Positions 1 to 5,138 of a stretch of DNA of 8,712 bases are shown one piece after another. Location: contig JAISZQ010000059.1 of assembly GCA_031269165.1 (NCBI GenBank), positions 1-8,712 on the forward strand, given 5' to 3'. The notes under the pieces were generated by a model. It had not been told where the DNA came from. It made no database searches and worked only from the letters and a program-made list of their open reading frames with translations. This DNA comes from Spirochaetaceae bacterium (GTDB lineage: Bacteria; Spirochaetota; Spirochaetia; Treponematales; Breznakiellaceae). A program made the position numbers and the translations under genes. Numbering within the stretch: the stretch's first letter is position 1; every line of letters starts with the position of its first letter.

Positions 1-93
1 ATGTACGCGAATGTATGCGAATACGCGCTGATGGGTATGTATTATTCGTATTTATTCGCGCCATTCGCGGACCAAAATTCTTAAGTTGTTGAC

Positions 94-111
94 AGGGGGA
101 AGTCTCCCCCT
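94..111. repeat. Hairpin, 7-bp G/C stem
   Basis: AGGGGGA (94-100) pairs perfectly with TCCCCCT (105-111) across a 4-nt loop. A related hairpin, GAGGGG/CCCCTC, lies at 2956-2974, and in both copies the right arm is followed by CG. That points to one family of small dispersed palindromes. No T-run follows on either strand, so it is not a canonical intrinsic terminator. Confidence 0.5.
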
Positions 112-155
112 CGCTCCAGCCGCCTACGCCGTCTTCTGCTACCCCCTCTCCGGGG

Positions 156-176
156 ACAAAACCAGTATGGTTTTGT
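156..176. repeat. Hairpin, 9-bp A/T-containing stem
   Basis: ACAAAACCA (156-164) and TGGTTTTGT (168-176) are perfect reverse complements around the loop GTA. Flanking GGGGAC (152-157) and GTCCCC (183-188) offer a competing outer pairing. The function is unknown. It lies in the gene-free region downstream of lgt. Confidence 0.45.
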
Positions 177-246
177 GGGCGCGTCCCCAGCGTCCACGGA
201 TGGACGTAAAACAGAACGCGCCCCGGCCGGAAACCCGAAACAGGAC

Positions 247-264
247 GTTGAGGGTTGTAGGCCA
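247..264. repeat. Dispersed 18-mer, inverted copy at 3821-3838
   Basis: GTTGAGGGTTGTAGGCCA here is the exact reverse complement of 3821-3838. Homology continues loosely into the adjacent C-rich or G-rich tract. The two copies flank the lgt operon and the phosphatidyltransferase gene in opposite orientation, about 3.6 kb apart. It is probably a fragment of a longer dispersed intergenic element. Confidence 0.6.
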
Positions 265-310
265 CCCCCGTAACGCCCCCGAATCACGGCGGAAACGTGT
301 ATCCTGCGGA

Positions 311-326
311 GTTTTGGAACAGGCTC
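311..326. repeat. Single arm of the GAGCCTGTTCCAAAAC palindrome at the lgt stop
   Basis: GTTTTGGAACAGGCTC (311-326) is identical to the right arm of the complete palindrome at 6140-6175. The partner arm is missing, so this is a half element. On the minus strand its first bases supply part of the lgt stop codon: TGA is followed by GCCTGTTCC. This suggests that an element landed at, or recombined into, the end of lgt. Confidence 0.7.
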
Positions 327-1320
327 ATCTCTTTTTCAGACTCTTCCGCAGTTTGCGCTTCTGTTTTGCTTCCGCCGCTTTCTCTTCTTGGGTGACGGGT
401 TTGCCGCCTGTATCGCTGTAGACGCGGATCACTTCGCGGCCGGGAAGGCGGGACATGAGGATGATCACGGCGACACCGACGACGATCATGCCGAAGGAGA
501 GGATTTGCCCGGTGGAAAAGCTCGTGAGGGGGTGGACGAGGGCGATGGGCTGGTCGTTGGGGAGTAACTCGATGCGGTAGCCGAGGTCGCGGTCGGGTTC
601 GCGGAAATATTCGATGCAGAAGCGGAAGAAGCCGTAGAGAACCATGTAGAAGCCGAAGAGAAAGCCTTTGAAGGGTTTGCGGTTGCGGAGGAACCACAGG
701 ATGGCGAACATGACGATGCCTTCGAAAAACGCTTCGTAGAGTTGGGAAGGATGACGGGGCAGGTTCACGCCGTTCACGAGTTCCGCGTTGGGAAAAATCA
801 TGCCCCAGGGCATCGTGGTTACGCGGCCGTAGAGTTCGGCGTTGATGAAGTTGCCCAGGCGCCCGAAGGTGTAGCCGAGCGGGATAGCCGGGGCCCACAT
901 ATCGGCGATTTCGCGGATGTCCCATTTCTTGATCCTGCTGTAGATGAGAAAGGCCGCCGCGCCGCCGATGGCCCCGCCGTGGTAACTCATCCCCTGGAGG
1001 CCGACAAACCTGCCGTTGCGGAAGGGCCAGAATATGAGCCAGGGCTGCATGATGTAGATGTCGCTGGTTTCATAGACGAGGGCGGCAAAGACGCGCGCGC
1101 CGATAACGAGAGAGAGGATCGACCAGAAGAAGAGGAGTTGGAGTTCGTCCTCTTTTATGGGAAAGTTCCGCTCGCGGACTTGGCGGCGGTAGAGGATGTA
1201 GGCGATACCGAAGGCCACGATATACATGAGGCCGTACCAGCGGACGGGGAGGCCCGGAATGATTTCCGGTTTTAGCCACGATGGAAAAGGGATTGCCAAA
1301 AGGTTCAGAAAAGGGTTCAT
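325..1320 (-). CDS. lgt: Prolipoprotein diacylglyceryl transferase
   Basis: Lgt moves a diacylglyceryl group from phosphatidylglycerol to the lipobox cysteine of preprolipoproteins in the inner membrane, the first step of lipoprotein maturation. The 331-residue product carries the family signature at 153-165 (G153-R154-L-G-N157-F-I-N160-A-E162-L-Y-G165). It also has the HGG motif at 114-116, HPSQLYE at 190-196 and an R-E-P-D motif at 240-243. R154 and R240 appear to match the essential arginines of the E. coli enzyme. Several hydrophobic segments fit a multipass protein. The segment between R240 and the last helix (about 244-268) is longer than in E. coli Lgt, and the C-terminus (312-331) is a lysine/arginine-rich tail. 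The start ATG overlaps the preceding stop as ATGA and has an AAGGA ribosome site 8 nt upstream. Confidence 0.97.
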   Translation of the reverse strand: MNPFLNLLAIPFPSWLKPEIIPGLPVRWYGLMYIVAFGIAYILYRRQVRERNFPIKEDELQLLFFWSILSLVIGARVFAALVYETSDIYIMQPWLIFWPFRNGRFVGLQGMSYHGGAIGGAAAFLIYSRIKKWDIREIADMWAPAIPLGYTFGRLGNFINAELYGRVTTMPWGMIFPNAELVNGVNLPRHPSQLYEAFFEGIVMFAILWFLRNRKPFKGFLFGFYMVLYGFFRFCIEYFREPDRDLGYRIELLPNDQPIALVHPLTSFSTGQILSFGMIVVGVAVIILMSRLPGREVIRVYSDTGGKPVTQEEKAAEAKQKRKLRKSLKKR

Positions 1321-2462
1321 GGACGGTATCCTTGGGTAATTGCGCGGCTCAGCTTCAGCTTCAGGAAGTTGTTCTCTTTTTTCAGTTTGGCGATCTCGAT
1401 TTGCTGGGTTTTGACAGTTTCCAAAAGGTCGCCCTGGGAGAGGGTTCCTGAGTGCAAGAGGTCTTCCACATACTCCATCTTGTTCTCAAAATCGCTCTCG
1501 GCCTCGTAGGCGGCCTCCTCGAAACTCGCGTCGATGTCTTCCGTGGTAAAGTCCTCTTCTTCCTCGACAGCGGCGATCAGTTTGTCGGCGATGCGGTAAA
1601 TGCCCTGGGAGATGATCGCGGCAGGCTTGTAGAGCACCACCGGAAGGCGCGAGGCGAGGGCGGTGTCCTGAATGCCGTCCCGGTAGAGAATCCCCAGATG
1701 TTCGAGTGAAAGGCCGAGGTAGGACTCGCAGGAACGGCGGATCTTGAGCGCGACTTCGCTGTCCTTGGGGTCGTCAAGCATATTCATGACAAGGCGCGGG
1801 CGGAACTTGGCCATGTTCGCCCTGAACGCCGCCACGGACGGGCCGTCTACCGTTTCCAGCTCGGTGAGCATCCGGGGCAGATAGAGCATCCGCAGACCGT
1901 TCTCGGTCTTTCGCAACATCTCGATGTGCTTGAACGCGGGGCTTCCTTTGGAAAAGGAGGTGTACATCAGGCGGAACACGGCGTTCTTGAGGAACACATA
2001 GGCGTTGAGGATAGCCGTGACGGTCGGCGCGCTCACCACGATGCCGGTCGAAGAGGTGAGAAAGAACTCCAGAATCGGCTGATGCGTCCCCGCGCCGAGG
2101 TCCAGCACGAGAATATCCGTGTTATTTTTCAGCGACTGAAAGCCCCGCACGATCCGCCTCCGTTCCGCCGGTTTCAAGGTCGCCATACCGGGAATTTCCG
2201 CGTCTCCGGGGATGAAGCGCAACCCCGCGATGTCCGTGTCGGCAACGATGTTGGCAAACACCGACTTCCCATCGGAGAGGAACGATCCGAGGCTACCCCC
2301 CGGCTTGCGGTGGCCGATGATGAGGTGGAGGTTTGACGCGCCGAGGTCAAGGTCGGCCAGTACGACCCGCATCCCCCGCTGGGCAAACGCCACCGACAGG
2401 TTCGCCGCGAGGAGGCTCTTCCCGACGCCGCCCTTCCCCGATGCGATCGGTATGACCCTCAT
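1317..2462 (-). CDS. MinD/FlhG-like deviant Walker ATPase with coiled-coil tail
   Basis: This is a ParA/MinD-superfamily ATPase, a class that dimerises on ATP and positions cell structures such as flagella, division sites or chromosomes. The deviant Walker A lies at 8-16 with signature lysine K10 and catalytic lysine K15. The switch region has D37 and D39 (LADLDLGASN), and Walker B is ILVLDLG at 117-123. The ATPase core ends near residue 297. An acidic linker (about 299-325) and a charged, heptad-like helix (about 345-372, rich in E, K and L) follow. This is roughly 80 residues beyond a typical FlhG/MinD, so the tail probably binds a partner. No flhF or minC/minE lies nearby, so I leave the symbol empty. 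The start has a strong GAGGAG site about 7 nt upstream. It overlaps both neighbours by ATGA, implying translational coupling with lgt. Confidence 0.9.
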   Translation of the reverse strand: MRVIPIASGKGGVGKSLLAANLSVAFAQRGMRVVLADLDLGASNLHLIIGHRKPGGSLGSFLSDGKSVFANIVADTDIAGLRFIPGDAEIPGMATLKPAERRRIVRGFQSLKNNTDILVLDLGAGTHQPILEFFLTSSTGIVVSAPTVTAILNAYVFLKNAVFRLMYTSFSKGSPAFKHIEMLRKTENGLRMLYLPRMLTELETVDGPSVAAFRANMAKFRPRLVMNMLDDPKDSEVALKIRRSCESYLGLSLEHLGILYRDGIQDTALASRLPVVLYKPAAIISQGIYRIADKLIAAVEEEEDFTTEDIDASFEEAAYEAESDFENKMEYVEDLLHSGTLSQGDLLETVKTQQIEIAKLKKENNFLKLKLSRAITQGYRP

Positions 2463-2926
2463 GCTATATCTCCTCTCGATTCAAACGGGGCAATCGGTTG
2501 AACCGGTTGCGTTGGCGGCATCGGTTCGTGTTTGGGTATTGACTTATGGATCGACAAACGAATCAACAGGGACAGCGTATCGGCAACAGTCAGTATTACA
2601 AGGAAGAACGCCGTGTCATTGGTCTTGACCAGCGGTGAAAGCGGGAAATGCAACCCATTTTTCAGCGCGAAGAAGAGCCAGACCAGCCCGGCAAACACCC
2701 CAATCGCCTTTCCCGCAACATAAAGCGGCCCATACTCGCGGTATCGCTGCGGTCCGGCAAGCAAGAAGAAGCCCACTGCCGGAAAAAGCGCGTTCGCGGC
2801 AACAAAGGGAATCGCAGAGCGGTCTTTGGTCAGCCCCAAAACGAGCATCAGCCGCGCGCAATCATAGAGAAACAACACAAACGCCGCGATTATCGAGCTT
2901 TTTTTCACTATCGAGCTTTTTTTCAC
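2459..2926 (-). CDS. Four-helix membrane protein, function unknown
   Basis: I do not recognise a family. The 155-residue product has four hydrophobic segments at about 12-32, 38-58, 66-88 and 104-126. A proline-rich, probably cytoplasmic or flexible tail (131-155) follows. It is the first gene of the three-gene operon with the MinD-like ATPase and lgt and ends in an ATGA overlap. A membrane partner or anchor for the ATPase is therefore a reasonable guess, but only a guess. The start is uncertain: an 18-bp tandem duplication at 2891-2926 creates two in-frame GTG codons, at 2926 and 2908, in almost identical contexts. Neither has a good ribosome site. A perfect TATAAT 8-13 nt upstream of the first GTG would put transcription start very close to it, which slightly favours the second. 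Confidence 0.8.
   Translation of the reverse strand: MKKSSIVKKSSIIAAFVLFLYDCARLMLVLGLTKDRSAIPFVAANALFPAVGFFLLAGPQRYREYGPLYVAGKAIGVFAGLVWLFFALKNGLHFPLSPLVKTNDTAFFLVILTVADTLSLLIRLSIHKSIPKHEPMPPTQPVQPIAPFESRGDIA
2891..2926. repeat. Perfect 18-bp tandem duplication at a start codon
   Basis: TATCGAGCTTTTTTTCAC occurs twice back to back (2891-2908 and 2909-2926) without mismatch. On the minus strand it encodes two runs of the same residues (M/V-K-K-S-S-I) at the N-terminus of the membrane protein, each starting with GTG. The A7 run within each copy and the tandem layout make it a plausible slippage site. Confidence 0.8.
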
Positions 2927-2934
2927 GTCCGCTT

Positions 2935-2940
2935 ATTATA
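2935..2940 (-). promoter_or_regulatory. Candidate -10 box of the lgt operon
   Basis: The minus strand reads TATAAT, a perfect sigma-70 -10 hexamer, 8 nt ahead of the first possible GTG at 2926. No convincing -35 hexamer is seen at 16-18 nt spacing; the region there is C/T-rich. Transcription would begin close to the GTG at 2926, giving an almost leaderless message or, with GTG at 2908, a leader of about 20 nt. Confidence 0.45.
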
Positions 2941-2955
2941 ACGTAAAAAGGATAA

Positions 2956-2974
2956 GAGGGGAAGCCGCCCCCTC
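2956..2974. repeat. Small G/C hairpin, sibling of 94-111
   Basis: GAGGGG (2956-2961) pairs with CCCCTC (2969-2974) around a 7-nt loop. It resembles the hairpin at 94-111 in its arms and in the CG that follows. It lies in the 209-bp gap between the divergent membrane-protein and phosphatidyltransferase genes. Confidence 0.4.
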
Positions 2975-3071
2975 GTTTCGGCACTTCGCGCCTTCACTAC
3001 CCATCCATCAATTCCGTTCTGGAGGTTTGTGGTAAAAATTTCTGGAATTCAGCCATTTTTGACGTTCGAAA

Positions 3072-3089
3072 GTAAATGACGTTGCCCTG
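3072..3089. repeat. Dispersed AATGACG motif, copy 1
   Basis: GTAAATGACGTTGCCCTG here matches 6178-6195 at 17 of 18 positions. A shorter relative, AATGACGTTACCC, lies on the minus strand at 6051-6063. Copy 1 and the 6051-6063 copy both sit a few tens of bases upstream of a TTGAC hexamer, ahead of a gene start. Confidence 0.45.
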
Positions 3090-3100
3090 AGAGGGTTATC

Positions 3101-3129
3101 TTGACCATAAGCATCGTGTCAGGTACCCT
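3101..3129 (+). promoter_or_regulatory. Weak candidate promoter for the phosphatidyltransferase gene
   Basis: TTGACC (3101-3106, five of six -35 matches) is followed after 17 nt by TACCCT (3124-3129, three of six -10 matches). The start ATG is at 3136, so a transcript from here would have almost no leader. That agrees with the lack of a clear ribosome site but also weakens the call. Confidence 0.2.
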
Positions 3130-3135
3130 GTACGC

Positions 3136-3699
3136 ATGACGAAAACGCTCAAGAAAAACATCCCTAATATGGTATCGTTAACCAGAATGGCGCTTGTGTT
3201 GCCTTTTATCATGATTATACACGATATTTTCATCTATGAATGCGCCAAAAATTTGTTTTTACTGCTTCTCTTTACGTTCATCATACTGTCCGATGTCGCC
3301 GACGGGTATTTGGCACGAAAATTACGATGCGCCTCCGCCGGAGGCGCGAAATTGGATGTCGTTTCAGACGCGGTATACACCATTGTGTCGTTATGCGCGT
3401 TTGCTTATTTCAAGGTTATTCCGGTATGGTTTGTGTGCGTCATGCTGGTAAAGTTGACGGAATTTGCCATAACGTCAACATTGATGAAAAAAGGCCGGAA
3501 ATCCGAAGCCGTTATGTTCTTCGACAAAATCGGGAAACTGGCGGTTTCCGCCGTGATGGTATTGCCGGGAATCTTCGTGTTTCGATGCGTGATAACCGAG
3601 TACAAAACCGTGATGAATAGCGTCATCTATCTTGTTACGGCGATGCTGGCCGTCTCCTCTGTCCGCAGAATAACGAATGTCGTCAAGGGCAACGCTTAG
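3136..3699 (+). CDS. CDP-alcohol phosphatidyltransferase family membrane enzyme
   Basis: Enzymes of this family exchange the CMP of a CDP-alcohol (commonly CDP-diacylglycerol) for a second alcohol, making phospholipids in the membrane. The full signature is present in the expected spacing: D53-x2-D56-G57-x2-A60-R61-x8-G70-x3-D74-x3-D78. These aspartates bind the metal and the CDP group. The N-terminal NIPNMVSLTR resembles the PgsA start. However, the residues around D74 and D78 (LDVVSDAV) lack the DPxADK seen in typical PgsA, so the acceptor alcohol cannot be named. About five to six hydrophobic segments fit the 187-residue family length. The ATG at 3136 is the first possible start after an in-frame stop, and no good ribosome site is seen. 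It is the only plus-strand gene in the window and looks more AT-rich than its neighbours. Confidence 0.88.
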   Translation: MTKTLKKNIPNMVSLTRMALVLPFIMIIHDIFIYECAKNLFLLLLFTFIILSDVADGYLARKLRCASAGGAKLDVVSDAVYTIVSLCAFAYFKVIPVWFVCVMLVKLTEFAITSTLMKKGRKSEAVMFFDKIGKLAVSAVMVLPGIFVFRCVITEYKTVMNSVIYLVTAMLAVSSVRRITNVVKGNA

Positions 3700-3762
3700 A
3701 CTTTTGTGATGGCCGCAACGATACTGCTTCAGGCATGAAAACAGCATGAGGCAACGTTTCAT

Positions 3763-3806
3763 AAAAAATTCCCGCAGAGATGCAGGAGCGGGGTGAGTTC
3801 TGCGGG
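3763..3806 (-). terminator. Candidate intrinsic terminator, minus strand
   Basis: CCCGCAGA (3771-3778) and TCTGCGGG (3799-3806) are perfect 8-bp arms around a 20-nt loop. On the minus strand the hairpin is followed at once by AATTTTTT. The nearest minus-strand gene upstream is tsaE, about 440 nt away, so it would end that operon after a repeat-filled tail. It also lies at the convergent junction with the plus-strand gene. Confidence 0.45.
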
Positions 3807-3820
3807 TCGTCTTCGGGGGC

Positions 3821-3838
3821 TGGCCTACAACCCTCAAC
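3821..3838. repeat. Inverted partner of the 18-mer at 247-264
   Basis: TGGCCTACAACCCTCAAC is the exact reverse complement of 247-264. It marks the left edge of the repeat island and is followed directly by the CATTGCGAG-type elements. Confidence 0.6.
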
Positions 3839-3854
3839 ATAAGGCCCGCACACA

Positions 3855-3935
3855 GGATTGCTTCGCTCCGCTCGCAATGACGCGGCGGGTGGTGTCATTG
3901 CGAGGCGGCGGCAACTTGCCGTTGGTGAAGCAATC
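3855..3935. repeat. Two outward-facing half copies of the CATTGCGAG element
   Basis: GATTGCTTCGCTCCGCTCGC with the following AATGACGC (3856-3883) matches the right half of the element. TCATTGCGAG (3895-3904) through GAAGCAATCC (3927-3936) matches a left half with a divergent middle. Each half lacks its palindromic partner, so they look like remnants of older full copies. Confidence 0.55.
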
Positions 3936-3947
3936 CAGTGTGGCGGC

Positions 3948-4055
3948 CATCGTCATTGCGAGGAGCGAAGCGACGAAGCAATCTAGTCGAGGGGCGTGCT
4001 CCCTAGATTGCCGCGCTACGCTCGCAATGACGGGTGGCCCGCTCGCAATGACGGG
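3948..4055. repeat. CATTGCGAG palindromic element, copy A of a direct duplication
   Basis: The element has nested arms. The outer arms are CGTCATTGCGAG (3951-3962) with CTCGCAATGACG (4021-4032). The inner arms are GCAATCTAG (3978-3986) with CTAGATTGC (4003-4011). A trailing CCCGCTCGCAATGACGGG fragment follows. Copy B at 4106-4209 matches throughout except for a 3-nt and a 1-nt deletion beside the inner arms. This is a dispersed repeat type I believe occurs in many unrelated bacterial genomes; its mobility mechanism is not evident here. Confidence 0.8.
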
Positions 4056-4105
4056 GGGTGACGGACGCAATGGCGGGCCATCGTCATTGCGGGGCGCGTG
4101 GCGGG

Positions 4106-4209
4106 CATCGTCATTGCGAGGAGCGAAGCGACGAAGCAATCTCGAGGGGCGTGCTCCTAGATTGCCGCGCTACGCTCGCAATGACGGGTGGCCCGCTCGC
4201 AATGACGGG
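4106..4209. repeat. CATTGCGAG palindromic element, copy B
   Basis: This is a near-identical direct copy of 3948-4055 in the same orientation, separated by about 50 bp that contains another CGTCATTGCGGGG fragment. The deletions remove three bases after AATCT and one C before CTAG. The left inner arm is therefore shortened while the right one stays intact. Confidence 0.8.
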
Positions 4210-4218
4210 TGGATTAAA

Positions 4219-4250
4219 TCCGTGAAAATCCGTGTTCGTCTGCGGTTAAA
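4219..4250. repeat. CCGCAGACGAACACGG-type dispersed repeat at the tsaE 3' end
   Basis: On the minus strand this reads TTTAACCGCAGACG, then AACACGGATTTTCACGGAT. I recognise it as the widely scattered 'AACCGCAGACGAACACGGATT' kind of intergenic repeat, from memory and without a search. The tsaE stop codon TAA (4246-4248) lies inside it, so the last residues of TsaE may be fixed by the repeat boundary. Confidence 0.5.
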
Positions 4251-4719
4251 CGCGCTCTCGTTCACCGTGATCCCGTGAGATTGATACATCTCCCGCGATC
4301 CGTATCTCGCGCCGGTCCCCCGCTTTCAGCCCGATGACAATCGGGATCGTGTCTTCCGGCAAACACGGCGCGATCCGCTCAGGCCATTCCACGATGCAAA
4401 CGCTGTTGCCCGCGAGCAATTCGTCCCCGCCGATATTCACAAAGTCATCCGCGCCCTTAAGCCGATACGCGTCAATGTGGTGGATGTCGACCGGGCCGAT
4501 ACCCGGTAGCGTTCCCCGATAGGTGTTGACGATCGTGTAGGTCGGGCTGGTTACCGCGTCCGTGACGGCAAGACCCCGCGCAAGCCCGCGAGTGAAACAA
4601 GTCTTTCCCGCGCCAAGCCCGCCGTACAACGCGACGACCGAACCGGGTTTTAGTGTAGCGGCAAGCCGTTCACCCAGAACTTCCGTTTCTTCAGGACTGC
4701 TCGTGAGATACACAGACAT
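4246..4719 (-). CDS. tsaE: tRNA t6A biosynthesis ATPase TsaE
   Basis: TsaE is the ATPase that works with TsaB and TsaD in making N6-threonylcarbamoyladenosine at position 37 of ANN-decoding tRNAs. The 157-residue product has Walker A GGLGAGKT at 33-40 (K39, T40) and the SPTYT switch-like motif at 58-62. It also has HxDxYR at 81-86 (D83, Y85, R86) and EWPER at 111-115, all family hallmarks in the normal order. Length is slightly above the usual 140-155, and the tail after about 145 is not conserved-looking and runs into a dispersed repeat. Its ATG lies 3 nt after the stop of the 87-residue gene and has little ribosome site of its own, so coupled translation is likely. tsaB and tsaD are not in the window. 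Confidence 0.95.
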   Translation of the reverse strand: MSVYLTSSPEETEVLGERLAATLKPGSVVALYGGLGAGKTCFTRGLARGLAVTDAVTSPTYTIVNTYRGTLPGIGPVDIHHIDAYRLKGADDFVNIGGDELLAGNSVCIVEWPERIAPCLPEDTIPIVIGLKAGDRREIRIAGDVSISRDHGERERV

Positions 4720-4722
4720 CGG

Positions 4723-4986
4723 CTACCGGGGAAGTTTCGCGTCCCGGTCGAGCGCGAGAATCACCGCCTTAAGCGCGGCCTTGAGCGGGACGAGCGGATA
4801 ATCAATGCCGTCCTCGACCGTAACAACGATCTCCTTCACGCCCGTCGGCTTCATCTCCAGAGAAAACTCAATTGCCGTCTCGACAACCTGCCCCGGCAAC
4901 TCGATCTCCGCAACGGCATTGTAAAACATCTTGTAATAAATCGGAACGTCCTTGCGGACAATGTTTTTCAACTGTTTAACAGTCAC
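4723..4986 (-). CDS. Small protein of unknown function, upstream of tsaE
   Basis: I do not recognise a named family. I chose the GTG at 4986, giving 87 residues that begin V/M-T-V-K-Q-L-K-N, because a GAGGGG ribosome site stands about 5 nt upstream. The frame is open up to 5124, but those 46 extra codons translate the palindromic repeat at 5077-5113 and a hairpin leader, so they are very unlikely to be protein. The product is soluble, with mixed alpha/beta character. A central IELPG...IEFSLEMKPTG stretch looks like paired strands, and a C-terminal helix follows (about 65-82). It probably shares a transcript with tsaE, with a 3-nt gap between them. No metal or nucleotide motif is visible, so no function is proposed. 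Confidence 0.78.
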   Translation of the reverse strand: MTVKQLKNIVRKDVPIYYKMFYNAVAEIELPGQVVETAIEFSLEMKPTGVKEIVVTVEDGIDYPLVPLKAALKAVILALDRDAKLPR

Positions 4987-5025
4987 AGAAACCCCTCTTC
5001 TTCTCAAAGTCAGCGTATTTGGCGC

Positions 5026-5052
5026 GGGGCCCTGCGGCAAATTGCCGGCCCC
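5026..5052. repeat. Hairpin in the leader of the 87-residue gene
   Basis: CGGCAA (5035-5040) and TTGCCG (5042-5047) pair around a single A, and GGGGC (5026-5030) with GCCCC (5048-5052) extends the stem across a 4-nt bulge. It ends about 40 nt upstream of the chosen GTG and has no following T-run. It may affect expression of this gene and tsaE, but that is inference. Confidence 0.35.
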
Positions 5053-5076
5053 TGTCTCCAGCCCGTATAAACCCTT

Positions 5077-5113
5077 GAGGCTGTTCCAAAACTTGAGGTT
5101 TTGGAACAGCCTC
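5077..5113. repeat. Complete GAGGCTGTTCCAAAAC palindrome
   Basis: GAGGCTGTTCCAAAAC (5077-5092) and GTTTTGGAACAGCCTC (5098-5113) are perfect 16-bp arms with the loop TTGAG. The sequence lies 26 nt beyond the stop codon of the metallopeptidase gene. Compared with the copy at 6140-6175 the arms differ by one base pair changed on both sides (G-C for C-G), so pairing is kept. No T-run adjoins it, so it is a 3'-end repeat that may stabilise or end transcripts rather than a standard terminator. Confidence 0.85.
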
Positions 5114-5138
5114 CCTTTATACATAAAAGACGCGCTGT

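Larger units (their letters stand above)
1..310. other. Gene-free left edge with short palindromes
   Basis: I find no convincing gene here. The first 70 bases are built from near-repeats of GCGAAT and TATTCG that face each other and could fold imperfectly. From about 94 onward the stretch holds two clear hairpins (94-111 and 156-176) and a copy of an 18-mer that recurs inverted at 3821-3838. Open frames on either strand have compositions dictated by the repeats and no recognisable protein signature. This is the region downstream of lgt on the minus strand. I see no hairpin plus T-run that would clearly end the lgt transcript. Confidence 0.5.
3700..4245. other. Gene-free repeat island
   Basis: No gene is supported between the phosphatidyltransferase and the 3' end of tsaE. 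The left part has an inverted repeat with a minus-strand T-run (3763-3806) and the 18-mer shared with 247-264. From 3855 to 4209 it is a mosaic of CATTGCGAG/CTCGCAATG elements in whole and half copies. The open frames through it are repeat translations rich in R, A, S and N and have no family signature. If the terminator call is right, the island forms the long 3' untranslated region of the tsaE transcript. Confidence 0.75.

Noticed and set aside
1..84. Open frame of 27 codons from the first base (ATG) to TAA at 82-84
   Set aside because: An 81-nt open stretch is likely by chance, the sequence is built of GCGAAT/TATTCG near-repeats, and no protein signature is visible. It could be a truncated gene tail, but nothing supports that.
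284..925. Minus-strand frame of 213 codons overlapping lgt
   Set aside because: Arginine, histidine and proline-rich out-of-frame shadow of lgt, which is recognised with full signature motifs.
3793..4278. Open frame of 161 codons on the plus strand through the repeat island
   Set aside because: It translates the CATTGCGAG repeats and runs antisense into tsaE. It has no domain, no ribosome site, and internally repeated peptide blocks that simply mirror the DNA duplication.
4987..5124. N-terminal extension of the 87-residue gene to ATG at 5124
   Set aside because: Those codons translate the 16-bp palindromic repeat and a leader hairpin. The GTG at 4986 has a GAGGGG ribosome site.
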